The notes under the pieces are model-generated. The model was given only the letters and a program-made list of their open reading frames with translations, had not been told where the DNA came from and made no database searches. From contig CAWEUK010000002.1 in the NCBI GenBank assembly GCA_963812245.1, positions 682,001 through 746,000 on the forward strand: 64,000 bases of DNA, read 5' to 3'. Positions 10,511-17,932 of this stretch are shown here, one piece after another (the first letter of the stretch is position 1; the number at the start of each line of letters is the position of its first letter). Source of the stretch: Salsipaludibacter sp963812245. Its GTDB lineage: Bacteria; Actinomycetota; Nitriliruptoria; Nitriliruptorales; Nitriliruptoraceae. The translations under genes were made by a program, and so were the position numbers.

Positions 10511-10607
10511 TGGCGGAGGTGGACGGGAATCGAACCCGCCGGGGGATCGGTGGATCCCCCCAACGGCGTTGAAGGCCGCGGAGCCCACCAGGCGCTCGGA
10601 CACCTCC
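10511..10607 (-). tRNA. selC: tRNA-Sec (UCA)
   Basis: On the minus strand a 97-nt tRNA starts GGAGGTG and ends CACCTCC-G-CCA, with CCA encoded. The anticodon loop reads TTCAA, giving anticodon TCA. It has the long acceptor stem and a large variable arm (GC-rich stem around GGGGGGATCC/GGATCCCCC) expected for tRNA-Sec. It sits between selD and selA on the same strand, so it is probably co-transcribed with them. Confidence 0.96.
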
Positions 10608-10655
10608 GTTCCGGCGACAGTATCCGCGCGTCCGGCGGGGCTGGGCGTGGCGTGC

Positions 10656-11810
10656 TCAGTGAGTCCGTGGCGGGTCGAGCGTCCCACTGATCGCGATCGC
10701 ACCAGTTCCCGGCCCCACGACCGTGCCCACCCGGGTCGCGGTGGGCGCCACCGCGCGCAGGTCGGTGACCAGCGCGTCGGCCGCCCCCGGGTCGACAGCC
10801 AGCAGGAGCCCGCCCGAGGTCTGGGCGTCCGACAGCACGGCCAGGGTGATCGGATCCGTGTCGACGCCCGCCCGCTCGGTGACGAAGGAGGCGTTGCGCC
10901 GACTGCCGCCCGGCACGACGTCGGCGCGGGCGAGGTCCCGGACCCCCGGGAGGACGGGGACCGAGTTCGCGTCCACCCGGACGTCCACCTCGGAACGGCG
11001 GGCGAGGCGGTGCAGGTGCCCGAGGAGTCCGAAGCCGGTGACGTCGGTCGCTGCCGCCACGCCGTGGCGCCGCGCGATGTCGGCCGCGGCCCCGTTCGAG
11101 GTGGTCATGACGGCCACTGCGGCCGCGAGCACCTCGTGCAGTTGGCCCCCGGGTGCGACGTCGGCCACGGGGGCGCGCAGGGCGGCCGTGGTCGCGATGC
11201 CGGTCCCGATGGGCGCGGTGAGCACGAGCGCATCGCCCGGCCGGGCAGCGTCCTGCCGCATCGGTGGTCCGTCCAGCTCGCCGAGCACGGCCAACCCGAC
11301 GAACGGGGCGGCCGCGTCGATCGTGTGGCCCCCCACCAGGGCCACGCCGTCCGCCGCCGCCCCGGCACGCAGTCCCGCCAGCACGTCGTCGAGATCGTCG
11401 TGTCGGGTGCCCGCCGGCCATCCCAGGACCACCAGCGCTGCGACGGGCGTCCCACCCATGGCGTGCACGTCCCCGATCGCGTTCGTGGCGGCGACGTGGC
11501 CCCATGTCCGGGCGTCGTCGACGATGGGCGTGAAGAAGTCGGTGGTCGCCACCACCCGCCCTCCCGCCATGGCCACCACGGCCGCGTCATCACCGATCCC
11601 GATGTCGGTGTCCACGGCATCACCGCCCTCGGGACCCACCGACTGACGAGCCCCACCGAACGCGCGGTCGAGTACGTCGTCCAACTCTGCCATCCCGATC
11701 TTCGCAGCACATCCGGCGGCTGCGGACAGTGAGGTCAGGCGGGGGCCGCGAGCGCCCACCGGGGGGCGCGCCGGAGCCGGTCCGTCGGCCCGGGCGGTCG
11801 GCTCGTGCAC
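10656..11810 (-). CDS. selD: Selenide, water dikinase (selenophosphate synthase)
   Basis: Makes selenophosphate from selenide and ATP. The N-terminal motif LTSLSAAAGCAAKIG holds the catalytic Cys and Lys; the enzyme uses Cys, not Sec. Later motifs are IGDDAAVV, TTDFFTPIVDD, ATNAIGDVHAMGG, GGHTIDA, DVTGFGLLGH and SDAQTSGGLL. GTG at 11810 is chosen for the upstream AGAGGAAG; GTG at 11759 would put the residues at Cys17/Lys20 as in E. coli but has no Shine-Dalgarno. It is divergent from the MauE-like gene, with ~85 bp between them. Confidence 0.94.
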   Translation of the reverse strand: MHEPTARADGPAPARPPVGARGPRLTSLSAAAGCAAKIGMAELDDVLDRAFGGARQSVGPEGGDAVDTDIGIGDDAAVVAMAGGRVVATTDFFTPIVDDARTWGHVAATNAIGDVHAMGGTPVAALVVLGWPAGTRHDDLDDVLAGLRAGAAADGVALVGGHTIDAAAPFVGLAVLGELDGPPMRQDAARPGDALVLTAPIGTGIATTAALRAPVADVAPGGQLHEVLAAAVAVMTTSNGAAADIARRHGVAAATDVTGFGLLGHLHRLARRSEVDVRVDANSVPVLPGVRDLARADVVPGGSRRNASFVTERAGVDTDPITLAVLSDAQTSGGLLLAVDPGAADALVTDLRAVAPTATRVGTVVGPGTGAIAISGTLDPPRTH

Positions 11811-11895
11811 ACGCGCATCTTCCTCTAGGATCGCGACGACCGTAGCCACGCGGCCCGCCCCGGCCGCACCCTCGACCCCCGCAGGAGTCGATCCC

Positions 11896-12429
11896 GTGAC
11901 GTCCGCCATCGACGCCGCACAACTTCTGGGCTGGTCACTCACCTGGGTCGCCGCGGGACTGCTGCTGGTTGCCGGCATCGCCAAGGTGCGTCGTCCAGCC
12001 GCGACGACCGAGTCACTGGCATTGGCGGGCCTGCCCGATCGCCCGGTGCTGGCCCGGGGGCTGGGCGTCGGCGAGGTCGTGCTGGCGGTCGTGGTCCTGG
12101 TGACCGGCAGTCCCGTTGCCGCGCTCGCGGTGGCGGGCGCCTACGCCGTCTTCGCGGGCGTCACCGTGTGGTTGCTGCGCACCGACCAGGGCTCGTGCGG
12201 GTGCTTCGGCGAGGTCGATGCGCCGTTGACCAGGCTGCATGTCGTCACCAACGTGGTGCTCGCCGTCGGGGCCGCCGTCGCGGCCACGGCCCCGGCGCCG
12301 GTCCCCACCTCGGTGACTGCGATGGTCCTCCTCGTGGTCGCGGTGGCCACCGCGACCCTGTTGGTGCGGATGCTGCTCGTCCTCGTGCCGGCGCTGGCCG
12401 ACGGCATCCAGCGACTGGCGACGTCATGA
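11896..12429 (+). CDS. MauE-like membrane protein
   Basis: 177 residues, GTG start. Several hydrophobic helices (about 12-29, 55-72, 75-94, 115-132, 140-166) and a cytoplasmic-edge Ser-CGC-Phe-Gly-Glu motif at 100-106, the signature of the MauE/DoxX-like methylamine-utilisation family. MauE in methylotrophs is required, with MauD, for correct disulfide formation in the methylamine dehydrogenase small subunit. It is the first gene of an operon that ends with a light-chain-like protein; the stop overlaps the next start by ATGA. Its role in disulfide delivery is inferred from family and context. Confidence 0.82.
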   Translation: MTSAIDAAQLLGWSLTWVAAGLLLVAGIAKVRRPAATTESLALAGLPDRPVLARGLGVGEVVLAVVVLVTGSPVAALAVAGAYAVFAGVTVWLLRTDQGSCGCFGEVDAPLTRLHVVTNVVLAVGAAVAATAPAPVPTSVTAMVLLVVAVATATLLVRMLLVLVPALADGIQRLATS

Positions 12430-13226
12430 CGATCGTCGTCACCGTCCTGTGCATCGCCGTGGCGGTGCTGGGACTGCTGGTGGCCGGCCTGCTGCGCAGC
12501 CATGCCGTCATGCTGCGCCGCCTCCACGAGATCGGTGTCCCAGACCTCGACGAACTTGGCGCGCCTCGCGACGGGGCACTGCCGCTCGTGCCGTCGGACA
12601 CCGGCGACACGGGTCGGGACGGCCACGACCACGACGACACCCCGCGCCCCAACGACGCGCCGACCGGGCGGGCGGCGGCCGACCTGAGCGGCGTGACGCC
12701 CCACGGGGACCCGGTCGTCCTGGGTGTGTCGGAGCGACGCCACGACACCTCCCTGCTGTTCCTGTCCTCGGACTGCCTGACCTGCCAACCGTTCTGGGAA
12801 GCCGTCGGGGACGGCAGGGCCGCCGCCGCGAGCACCCCGGGCCGCCGCATCGTCGTCGTCACGAAGGGCCCGGAGGAGGAACTGGCCGCCACGATCGCAC
12901 GGCGTCCGGCCGACGTCCCGGTCGTGATGTCGTCGCAGGCCTGGTCCGACTACGAGGTGCCGGGCTCGCCCTACGTCATCCACGTGGACGGACCCAGTGG
13001 CCGTGTCCGTGGTGAGGGAACCAGCGCATCCTGGGAGCAGTTGCTGGTCCTGGTCGACCGCGGCGCCGCCGAAACCGCCGACCGCTTCGAGGCTCGTGCC
13101 GGCCGCCGGCGGGGCCGCTCGCGACGTCCGCCACGTGACAGCGACGACGAACTGCGCGCGGTGGGCATCCTGCCGGGTGACGCCAGCCTGTATCCCGACG
13201 ACCTTCCCCAGGAGGATCCGTCGTGA
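12426..13226 (+). CDS. MauD-like thiol-disulfide protein, membrane-anchored
   Basis: 266 residues. An N-terminal helix (residues 3-23) anchors it; a His/Asp-rich stretch (GHDHDDTP) follows. The redoxin-like domain has FLSSDCLTCQPFW with Cys117-x-x-Cys120, the position of the active site in MauD, and a PGSPYVIHVD strand with the expected cis-Pro. The tail is Arg-rich, then acidic. ATG at 12426 overlaps the MauE-like stop. It is proposed to act with MauE outside the membrane in forming or shuffling disulfides of the Cys-rich protein encoded at 14663. Confidence 0.78.
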   Translation: MTIVVTVLCIAVAVLGLLVAGLLRSHAVMLRRLHEIGVPDLDELGAPRDGALPLVPSDTGDTGRDGHDHDDTPRPNDAPTGRAAADLSGVTPHGDPVVLGVSERRHDTSLLFLSSDCLTCQPFWEAVGDGRAAAASTPGRRIVVVTKGPEEELAATIARRPADVPVVMSSQAWSDYEVPGSPYVIHVDGPSGRVRGEGTSASWEQLLVLVDRGAAETADRFEARAGRRRGRSRRPPRDSDDELRAVGILPGDASLYPDDLPQEDPS

Positions 13227-13294
13227 CCGGTCTCGGGATCCTGGGGATGCTGGTGTCCGTCGTGGCGGCGGTTCGCTCGACGTGGTCCCCATGA
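13223..13294 (+). CDS. Possible 23-residue membrane peptide
   Basis: GTG at 13223 overlaps the previous stop (GTGA) and is preceded by CAGGAGGATCC, a strong ribosome binding site. It reads MTGLGILGMLVSVVAAVRSTWSP, one short hydrophobic helix with a charged end. Either it is a real small membrane peptide of the operon, or the N-terminus of a longer protein broken by an indel. Confidence 0.35.
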   Translation: MTGLGILGMLVSVVAAVRSTWSP

Positions 13295-13303
13295 GGGGAG
13301 TCG

Positions 13304-13888
13304 ATGCTGTCGAGTCTCACCCCGGTCGGGGAGAGGTCGAGGAGCCAGCGGTGGACGGTCACGGTGATTGCCTTCACCGTCGGAAACGTGCTGGGCGGCG
13401 CCGTTGTGGGTGCGGCCGCCGGGTGGCTCGGCACGCTGCTGGACCCACCACGGGGCCCGGCCACCCTGGTCCTGGCGGGCGGTCTGGTCGCGGCCGTGGT
13501 CGCCGACCTGGCCGGGGCCACACCCCCGTCGTTGCGCCGACAGGTCGACCGCACGTGGATGACGCGATACCGCGGATGGGTCTACGGTCTTGGCTACGGA
13601 ATCCAACTGGGGACGGGACTCGCCACCTACATCACGTCCTGGGCCACCTGGGTGTGGCTCGTCGCCCTCGTGCTCGTTGCCGACCTGCGGCTGGCGATCC
13701 TGATGGGCATGCTGCACGGCCTGGTGCGGGGTCTGAGCCTGTGGACCACGTGGTGGCTGACATCACCCGCAGCCATCCGCTCCCATCACCGACGCCTCGT
13801 CGCACTGGACCCGTGGGTGCGACGTGCCTCGCACGCGGCACTCGTGGTCGGCGCGCTGGCGGTCCTCGCCGACCTGGTGGCCGCATGA
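13304..13888 (+). CDS. Multi-pass membrane protein of the mau-like operon
   Basis: 194 residues, not recognised at family level with certainty. ATG follows GAGGGGAG. Hydrophobic segments lie at about 18-45, 54-70, 95-112 and 118-140, plus one near the C-terminus; GLGYGIQLGTGLATYITSWATWV resembles transport helices of MauF/CcdA-like proteins, which move reducing equivalents across the membrane, but there is no cysteine pair, so a direct redox role is doubtful. Position between the MauD-like gene and the conserved unknown suggests a structural or export role in the same system. Confidence 0.7.
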   Translation: MLSSLTPVGERSRSQRWTVTVIAFTVGNVLGGAVVGAAAGWLGTLLDPPRGPATLVLAGGLVAAVVADLAGATPPSLRRQVDRTWMTRYRGWVYGLGYGIQLGTGLATYITSWATWVWLVALVLVADLRLAILMGMLHGLVRGLSLWTTWWLTSPAAIRSHHRRLVALDPWVRRASHAALVVGALAVLADLVAA

Positions 13889-13995
13889 CGACCCGAGCGC
13901 CCCGAGGACCTGCCCGGCGGCGGCACGCTGATGACGCCCACGACCCCACCCCTTCCGATCCCCACGCGACCAAGGAGTCCCGGCCATGCGCCTGA
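13885..13995 (+). CDS. Possible 36-residue overlapping ORF
   Basis: ATG overlaps the stop of the membrane protein (ATGA), and its end overlaps the next start by 10 bases. The product is Arg/His/Asp-rich and low in complexity. It may only be a coupling reading that carries ribosomes to the AAGGAG site of the next gene. Confidence 0.2.
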   Translation: MTTRAPRGPARRRHADDAHDPTPSDPHATKESRPCA

Positions 13996-14666
13996 GCGGT
14001 GAAGGTCTACGCCTCGACCTGCCTCCCGGCTGGGAGGGAGCCATCACGCGCAACCCGGCCCGGTCACGCAGCGAGGGACGCGCCGCCTTCGACGGCGAGG
14101 TGCCCGGCGCACGTGCCCGCAACCTCGATCCCGATGAGGTGTCGTCCGACACGGTCACCGACGAGGAGACCGTGACCGACGTCGATGACGATCCCGGCCG
14201 ATCCGGCCGGTTCGGGGCCGACGCCCCCACGCGCACCGAGGTCGAGGAGAGCGCCGAGGCAAACCTCGGCCCCGCCACCGAGGTCGAGGAGGACGGCGGC
14301 GTCGTCATGCCCGTCACGCACGTGGCCAACTTCGCGCTGCCAGCCGCCGTCGACGTGTTCGGCACGCAGGTCGTGGAGACCATGATGGCGGGGGACAGCT
14401 TCATCGCACTCGTGGAGTACGGGCCGGCCGAGGTCGACACCCCGTTGTTCGAGCGGCGTGGAGTGCCGCGGCGCCTGGCCGTGCGCGACTTCTCGCCCAA
14501 GAGCCTCAACCGCACCGTTCCCGACCAGTCCGGCGTGCAGGTGTTCGCCACCGAGGCCGACCGGGCCTTCTGCCTCTACGTCGTCGTGGCCGGCCGAGCC
14601 CGCATCGGTGCCACCGTTCGCGACGTCAACGACGTGTTGTCGACCCTGGAGATCGAGCCCCGATGA
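13986..14666 (+). CDS. Conserved hypothetical protein of the mau-like operon
   Basis: 226 residues, no signal peptide or membrane helix. An N-terminal module starts MRLSGEGLRLDLPPGWEG, a long acidic low-complexity insert covers about 45-100, and a C-terminal module holds THVANFALP, VVETMMAGDSFIALVEYGP, LAVRDFSPKSLNR and FCLYVVVAG. ATG has AAGGAG upstream; the stop overlaps the next ATG (ATGA), so it is translationally coupled to the surface protein. It is probably a cytoplasmic partner or regulator of that protein, but I do not recognise its function. Confidence 0.8.
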   Translation: MRLSGEGLRLDLPPGWEGAITRNPARSRSEGRAAFDGEVPGARARNLDPDEVSSDTVTDEETVTDVDDDPGRSGRFGADAPTRTEVEESAEANLGPATEVEEDGGVVMPVTHVANFALPAAVDVFGTQVVETMMAGDSFIALVEYGPAEVDTPLFERRGVPRRLAVRDFSPKSLNRTVPDQSGVQVFATEADRAFCLYVVVAGRARIGATVRDVNDVLSTLEIEPR

Positions 14667-16759
14667 CGGCATCCGCCCCCAACCCCGCCGCCACGACGAC
14701 GTCGCGCTGGACAGCGCGCGCGACCGCGACCGTCGCGCCACCCGACGGAGCGGCCGCGTCGGACTCCTCGACCTGGACCCAGCGCACCGTCGAGGCGATC
14801 ACCCAACGGCTGTCCTCCTCGTCGCTCAAGCGGCGCAGCTTCCTCACCCGGTCGGCACTGATCGGGGCGGCGCTGGCCGTCGACCCGATCGGCTTCGTGT
14901 TCAAGCCGCGCACTGCGTGGGCCGCCGTCTGTGGCGAGGAGAACGAGTGCAACGAGGGCTGGTCGGCCTTCTGCGCCACCATCAACGACGGCGCGAACAC
15001 CTGTCCCAGCGGCAGCTACATCGCGGGCTGGTGGAAGATCGACAACACGACGTTCTGCAGTGGCCGGGCGCGCTACATCGTGGACTGCAATCGCAGTCCG
15101 GGTTCGTCGTGCAGTTGCCGGTGCGCCGACGGCGACTGCGATCGCCGACGGGTGTGCTGCAACAACTTCCGCTACGGCCAGTGCAACACCCAGATCCGGG
15201 GCACGACCGAGGTCGTGTGCCGTGTCGTCCTGTGCACCCCACCGTGGGAGTGGGGCAACTGCACCACGACCAGCCTGACCTCCAACGGCACCCGCACGCA
15301 CTGGTCGTCGCGACTGCCGTCACGCACCGCCCCCACACCGATCAAGGTCTACTGGCTGGAGGCCGGTTTGACCGGATCCGTGTTCGGCGACATCGTCGGC
15401 AGCGAGACGTCGTCGCCCGACGGCGGGGCATGGGCGCAGTTCAAGGGCGGGGTGCTCACCTCGACCCCCAACGGCAAGGTGCGCCAGGTCCGGGGCGCCC
15501 ACGCCACCGCCTATGTCCGCCTCGGTGGGGGCAACGGAGCACTGAGTCGACCGCTGGTCAACATCTCGCCCAGCGCCGTGCGCGGCCCCTACATCAACGG
15601 CTCGACCTATCGCGGTGGCGACGATGCGTACGGCGTGTGGGGGCCCGTCGACCAGCAGTATCGGGGGGTCGGTGACGCCCAGGGCTGGATGGGCGCGCCC
15701 GTACGCGACATGGTCACCGAGGGGCCCTACGACATCGTGGCCACGGCCTCCAACTGGCACATGGTGTGGTCAGACACCCAGAACCGCGCCACGATCCTCC
15801 GGACGATCGACGAACTGCCCGGAAACGGGTCCTGGCCACGCAAGGTGCGCATGGAGCGCTGGGCCGGCGCCGACAAGTTCGCCACGGCGGCACGTGTGTC
15901 TCGCGAGGCCTACCCGAGCGGGTCCTCGACCGTCATCGTGGTCCGGGGCGACAGCATCGCCGAGGCAACGGTCGTCGGCGCGGTCGCGACGCGCCTGGGG
16001 GCACCGATCCTGTTCACCAACCGCAGCGGGATGCCGGCGGCGACGCGCGACGAGATCAAGCGACTGGCGCCGAGCAAGGGCATCGTCGTGGGCGACAGCG
16101 ACGCCATCCCGAGCAGCGTCGCGCGCGACCTGCGCGGCCTGACCGGCGGCACCGTCGTCCGACGCCTGGCCGGTGGCAACCGCGTGGAGACCGCCGCCGA
16201 CGTGTCGCGGTACGTGTTCCCGAGCGGGGATACGTCGGACGTCTTCCTGGTCAACGTCGACGCCTTCCAGGACGCCATCGCCGTGGCCCCACTGGTGCAC
16301 GAGCGCAACGGCGTGGTGCTCCTGACGGGGCCGGACCGGTTGCCGAAGGTCGTGGGCGAGGAACTGCGACGACTCGACCCCGCGCGCGTCGTCCTCGTGG
16401 GACCCAGATCGGGCGTCGGTTCGCCGATCGTGCGCGACCTGCGCGACAACTACGGCGTGCACGTCTCCCGCATCGCCGGGGACAACCACCACGACACGTC
16501 GGCGGCCGTCTCGGAGGCGCTCGGCGGTTCGTCGGGCAACATGGTGGTGGCGTCGACCAACAACTTCGCCGATGGGTTGGCCGCCACCGCGTGGGCGAAC
16601 CCGCGCCGCGCACCCATCATCCTGGTCAACAACGGGATCAGTTCGGTCGTGGACGACGAGATCCTGCGCCGCAACCCCCGGCGCATGGTGATGGTGGGAC
16701 CGACGTCGACGATCTCGCGCGACATGTCCAGCCAACTGGGCGGCTACGTCGTGCGCTGA
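14663..16759 (+). CDS. Tat-exported, Cys-rich MADH-light-chain-like surface protein with CWB2 repeats
   Basis: 698 residues. The Tat signal KRRSFLTR is at 56-63, with a hydrophobic core to ~80 and a likely AWA cleavage at 87. The Cys-rich domain (90-200) contains 16 cysteines (90, 96, 104, 114, 132, 142, 150, 152, 154, 159, 165, 166, 174, 186, 191, 200) and resembles the methylamine dehydrogenase light chain: TINDGAN, TCPSGS, IAGWW, YIVDC. Residues ~225-385 look like LGFP-type repeats. Three CWB2 cell-wall repeats follow (about 398-690; RWAGADKFATAARVS, RLAGGNRVETAADVS, RIAGDNHHDTSAAVS). Tat export suggests folding or disulfide formation is coupled to the MauE/MauD-like proteins. It is not a known enzyme in this architecture. 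Confidence 0.85.
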   Translation: MTASAPNPAATTTSRWTARATATVAPPDGAAASDSSTWTQRTVEAITQRLSSSSLKRRSFLTRSALIGAALAVDPIGFVFKPRTAWAAVCGEENECNEGWSAFCATINDGANTCPSGSYIAGWWKIDNTTFCSGRARYIVDCNRSPGSSCSCRCADGDCDRRRVCCNNFRYGQCNTQIRGTTEVVCRVVLCTPPWEWGNCTTTSLTSNGTRTHWSSRLPSRTAPTPIKVYWLEAGLTGSVFGDIVGSETSSPDGGAWAQFKGGVLTSTPNGKVRQVRGAHATAYVRLGGGNGALSRPLVNISPSAVRGPYINGSTYRGGDDAYGVWGPVDQQYRGVGDAQGWMGAPVRDMVTEGPYDIVATASNWHMVWSDTQNRATILRTIDELPGNGSWPRKVRMERWAGADKFATAARVSREAYPSGSSTVIVVRGDSIAEATVVGAVATRLGAPILFTNRSGMPAATRDEIKRLAPSKGIVVGDSDAIPSSVARDLRGLTGGTVVRRLAGGNRVETAADVSRYVFPSGDTSDVFLVNVDAFQDAIAVAPLVHERNGVVLLTGPDRLPKVVGEELRRLDPARVVLVGPRSGVGSPIVRDLRDNYGVHVSRIAGDNHHDTSAAVSEALGGSSGNMVVASTNNFADGLAATAWANPRRAPIILVNNGISSVVDDEILRRNPRRMVMVGPTSTISRDMSSQLGGYVVR

Positions 16760-16905
16760 CCCCGATCCGACTGCCCGCCGCCCCCACCCCAACCACGCAA
16801 TCACGGCCCACGCGACGGCGGACGGTCGAGCGGCCCCTGCTCGGTGACCACCAGTGTGGTGGCTGATCCGGTGGCGACGAGCGTCCGGATCGAGCGCGCG
16901 CTGCC

Positions 16906-17709
16906 CTACGACGACTGCCGAGGTGGTGGTTGGCAGGTCTCGCAGGCGTAGGCCCAGCGTCCTGCGAGATCCCATCGTCGGATGTCATCGCCGCACTCGC
17001 GACAGTGGTCGCGCCTGTAGACGTGGACCCGTTGGTCGCGAGTCATGCGTGACCTGGGTCGACCGATCTCCGCCGGATCCGTCGTGACGATGCGGTTGTA
17101 GCGCGCGCCGTAGCGCAACCAGTCGACCAGCGTGTCCCACATCGAGTTCCACGTGTCGTGCGGCACGTCGGTGGCTGGCACCTCCGGGTGCAGGCCGTGC
17201 ACGTACAGCACCTCGGCCCGAAACACGTTGCCGACGCCGGCCAGCACCGCCTGGTCCATCAGGGCACGGCCGATGCCGACCTTGCGTCGTTGCAGGGCGG
17301 CCCACGCCTTGTCGGGATCAGCGCCGGGGCGCAGGGGATCGGGCCCCAGGCGGTCGATGATCGCTGCGACCTCGTCTGGTCCGACCAGTTCACACGTCGT
17401 CGCGCCGTACAGATCGATGGCGTCGCTGGTCGTGGCAACCCGCATGCGACAGGTGTCGCGGGGTGGTGGTGGCGGCGCGGTGTGGTGGAAGAACTTGCCG
17501 AACAGTCCGAGGTGCACGTGCGTGGTCATGCCGCTGTCGAAGTCGTGGAACAGGTGCTTGCCGTAGGCGTGTGCACGTTCCAGGACGTGGCCGTTGACCA
17601 TGTCGGCGCCCGTGAACTTCAACTGCGGGGAGGTGACCTGCACGACCCGGCCGGCGAACATGACGTCGTGATCGCGAGCAAGTCGATGGAGGGTGTGGCC
17701 CTCTGGCAT
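16906..17709 (-). CDS. Fpg/Nei-family DNA glycosylase/AP lyase (Nei-like)
   Basis: 267 residues; removes oxidised bases. ATG at 17709 gives MPEGHTLHRLA, with the catalytic Pro2-Glu3 exposed after Met removal; upstream in-frame sequence is promoter-like. Other motifs are THVHLGLFGKF, GRALMDQAVLAGVGNVFRAEVLY (H2TH region) and the C-terminal zinc finger HCRECG...CETC. HTLHR is typical of the actinobacterial endonuclease VIII-type branch. It is divergent from the MetA-like gene. Confidence 0.92.
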   Translation of the reverse strand: MPEGHTLHRLARDHDVMFAGRVVQVTSPQLKFTGADMVNGHVLERAHAYGKHLFHDFDSGMTTHVHLGLFGKFFHHTAPPPPPRDTCRMRVATTSDAIDLYGATTCELVGPDEVAAIIDRLGPDPLRPGADPDKAWAALQRRKVGIGRALMDQAVLAGVGNVFRAEVLYVHGLHPEVPATDVPHDTWNSMWDTLVDWLRYGARYNRIVTTDPAEIGRPRSRMTRDQRVHVYRRDHCRECGDDIRRWDLAGRWAYACETCQPPPRQSS

Positions 17710-17932
17710 GGTGTGGTTCCGATTTGGCGCTGGGGGCCTGCGGACGGTACCCAGCGCCGAACGGCTCCGGGATGCCGGGTCGGGGAGCGCCGCCGCCGCG
17801 CCTCTCCCGACCACGGGCGACGTCGTGGTCAGCGTGGTGATCGACTGGCGCGCGGGCACCGCTGGTAGCGTCCGGGCCACATCGGGGCCGCACCCGACCC
17901 GGCCGCCACGAACGACGACAGGGGGAGCCGAC

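Noticed and set aside
14900..15280. A complete methylamine dehydrogenase
   Set aside because: No heavy chain, amicyanin or MauG is present, and the second TTQ tryptophan is replaced. It is only a light-chain-like domain.
17710..17932. SAM riboswitch before metA
   Set aside because: I looked for the S-box or SAM-II/IV core and terminator and saw none that I could support. Covariance searching would decide.
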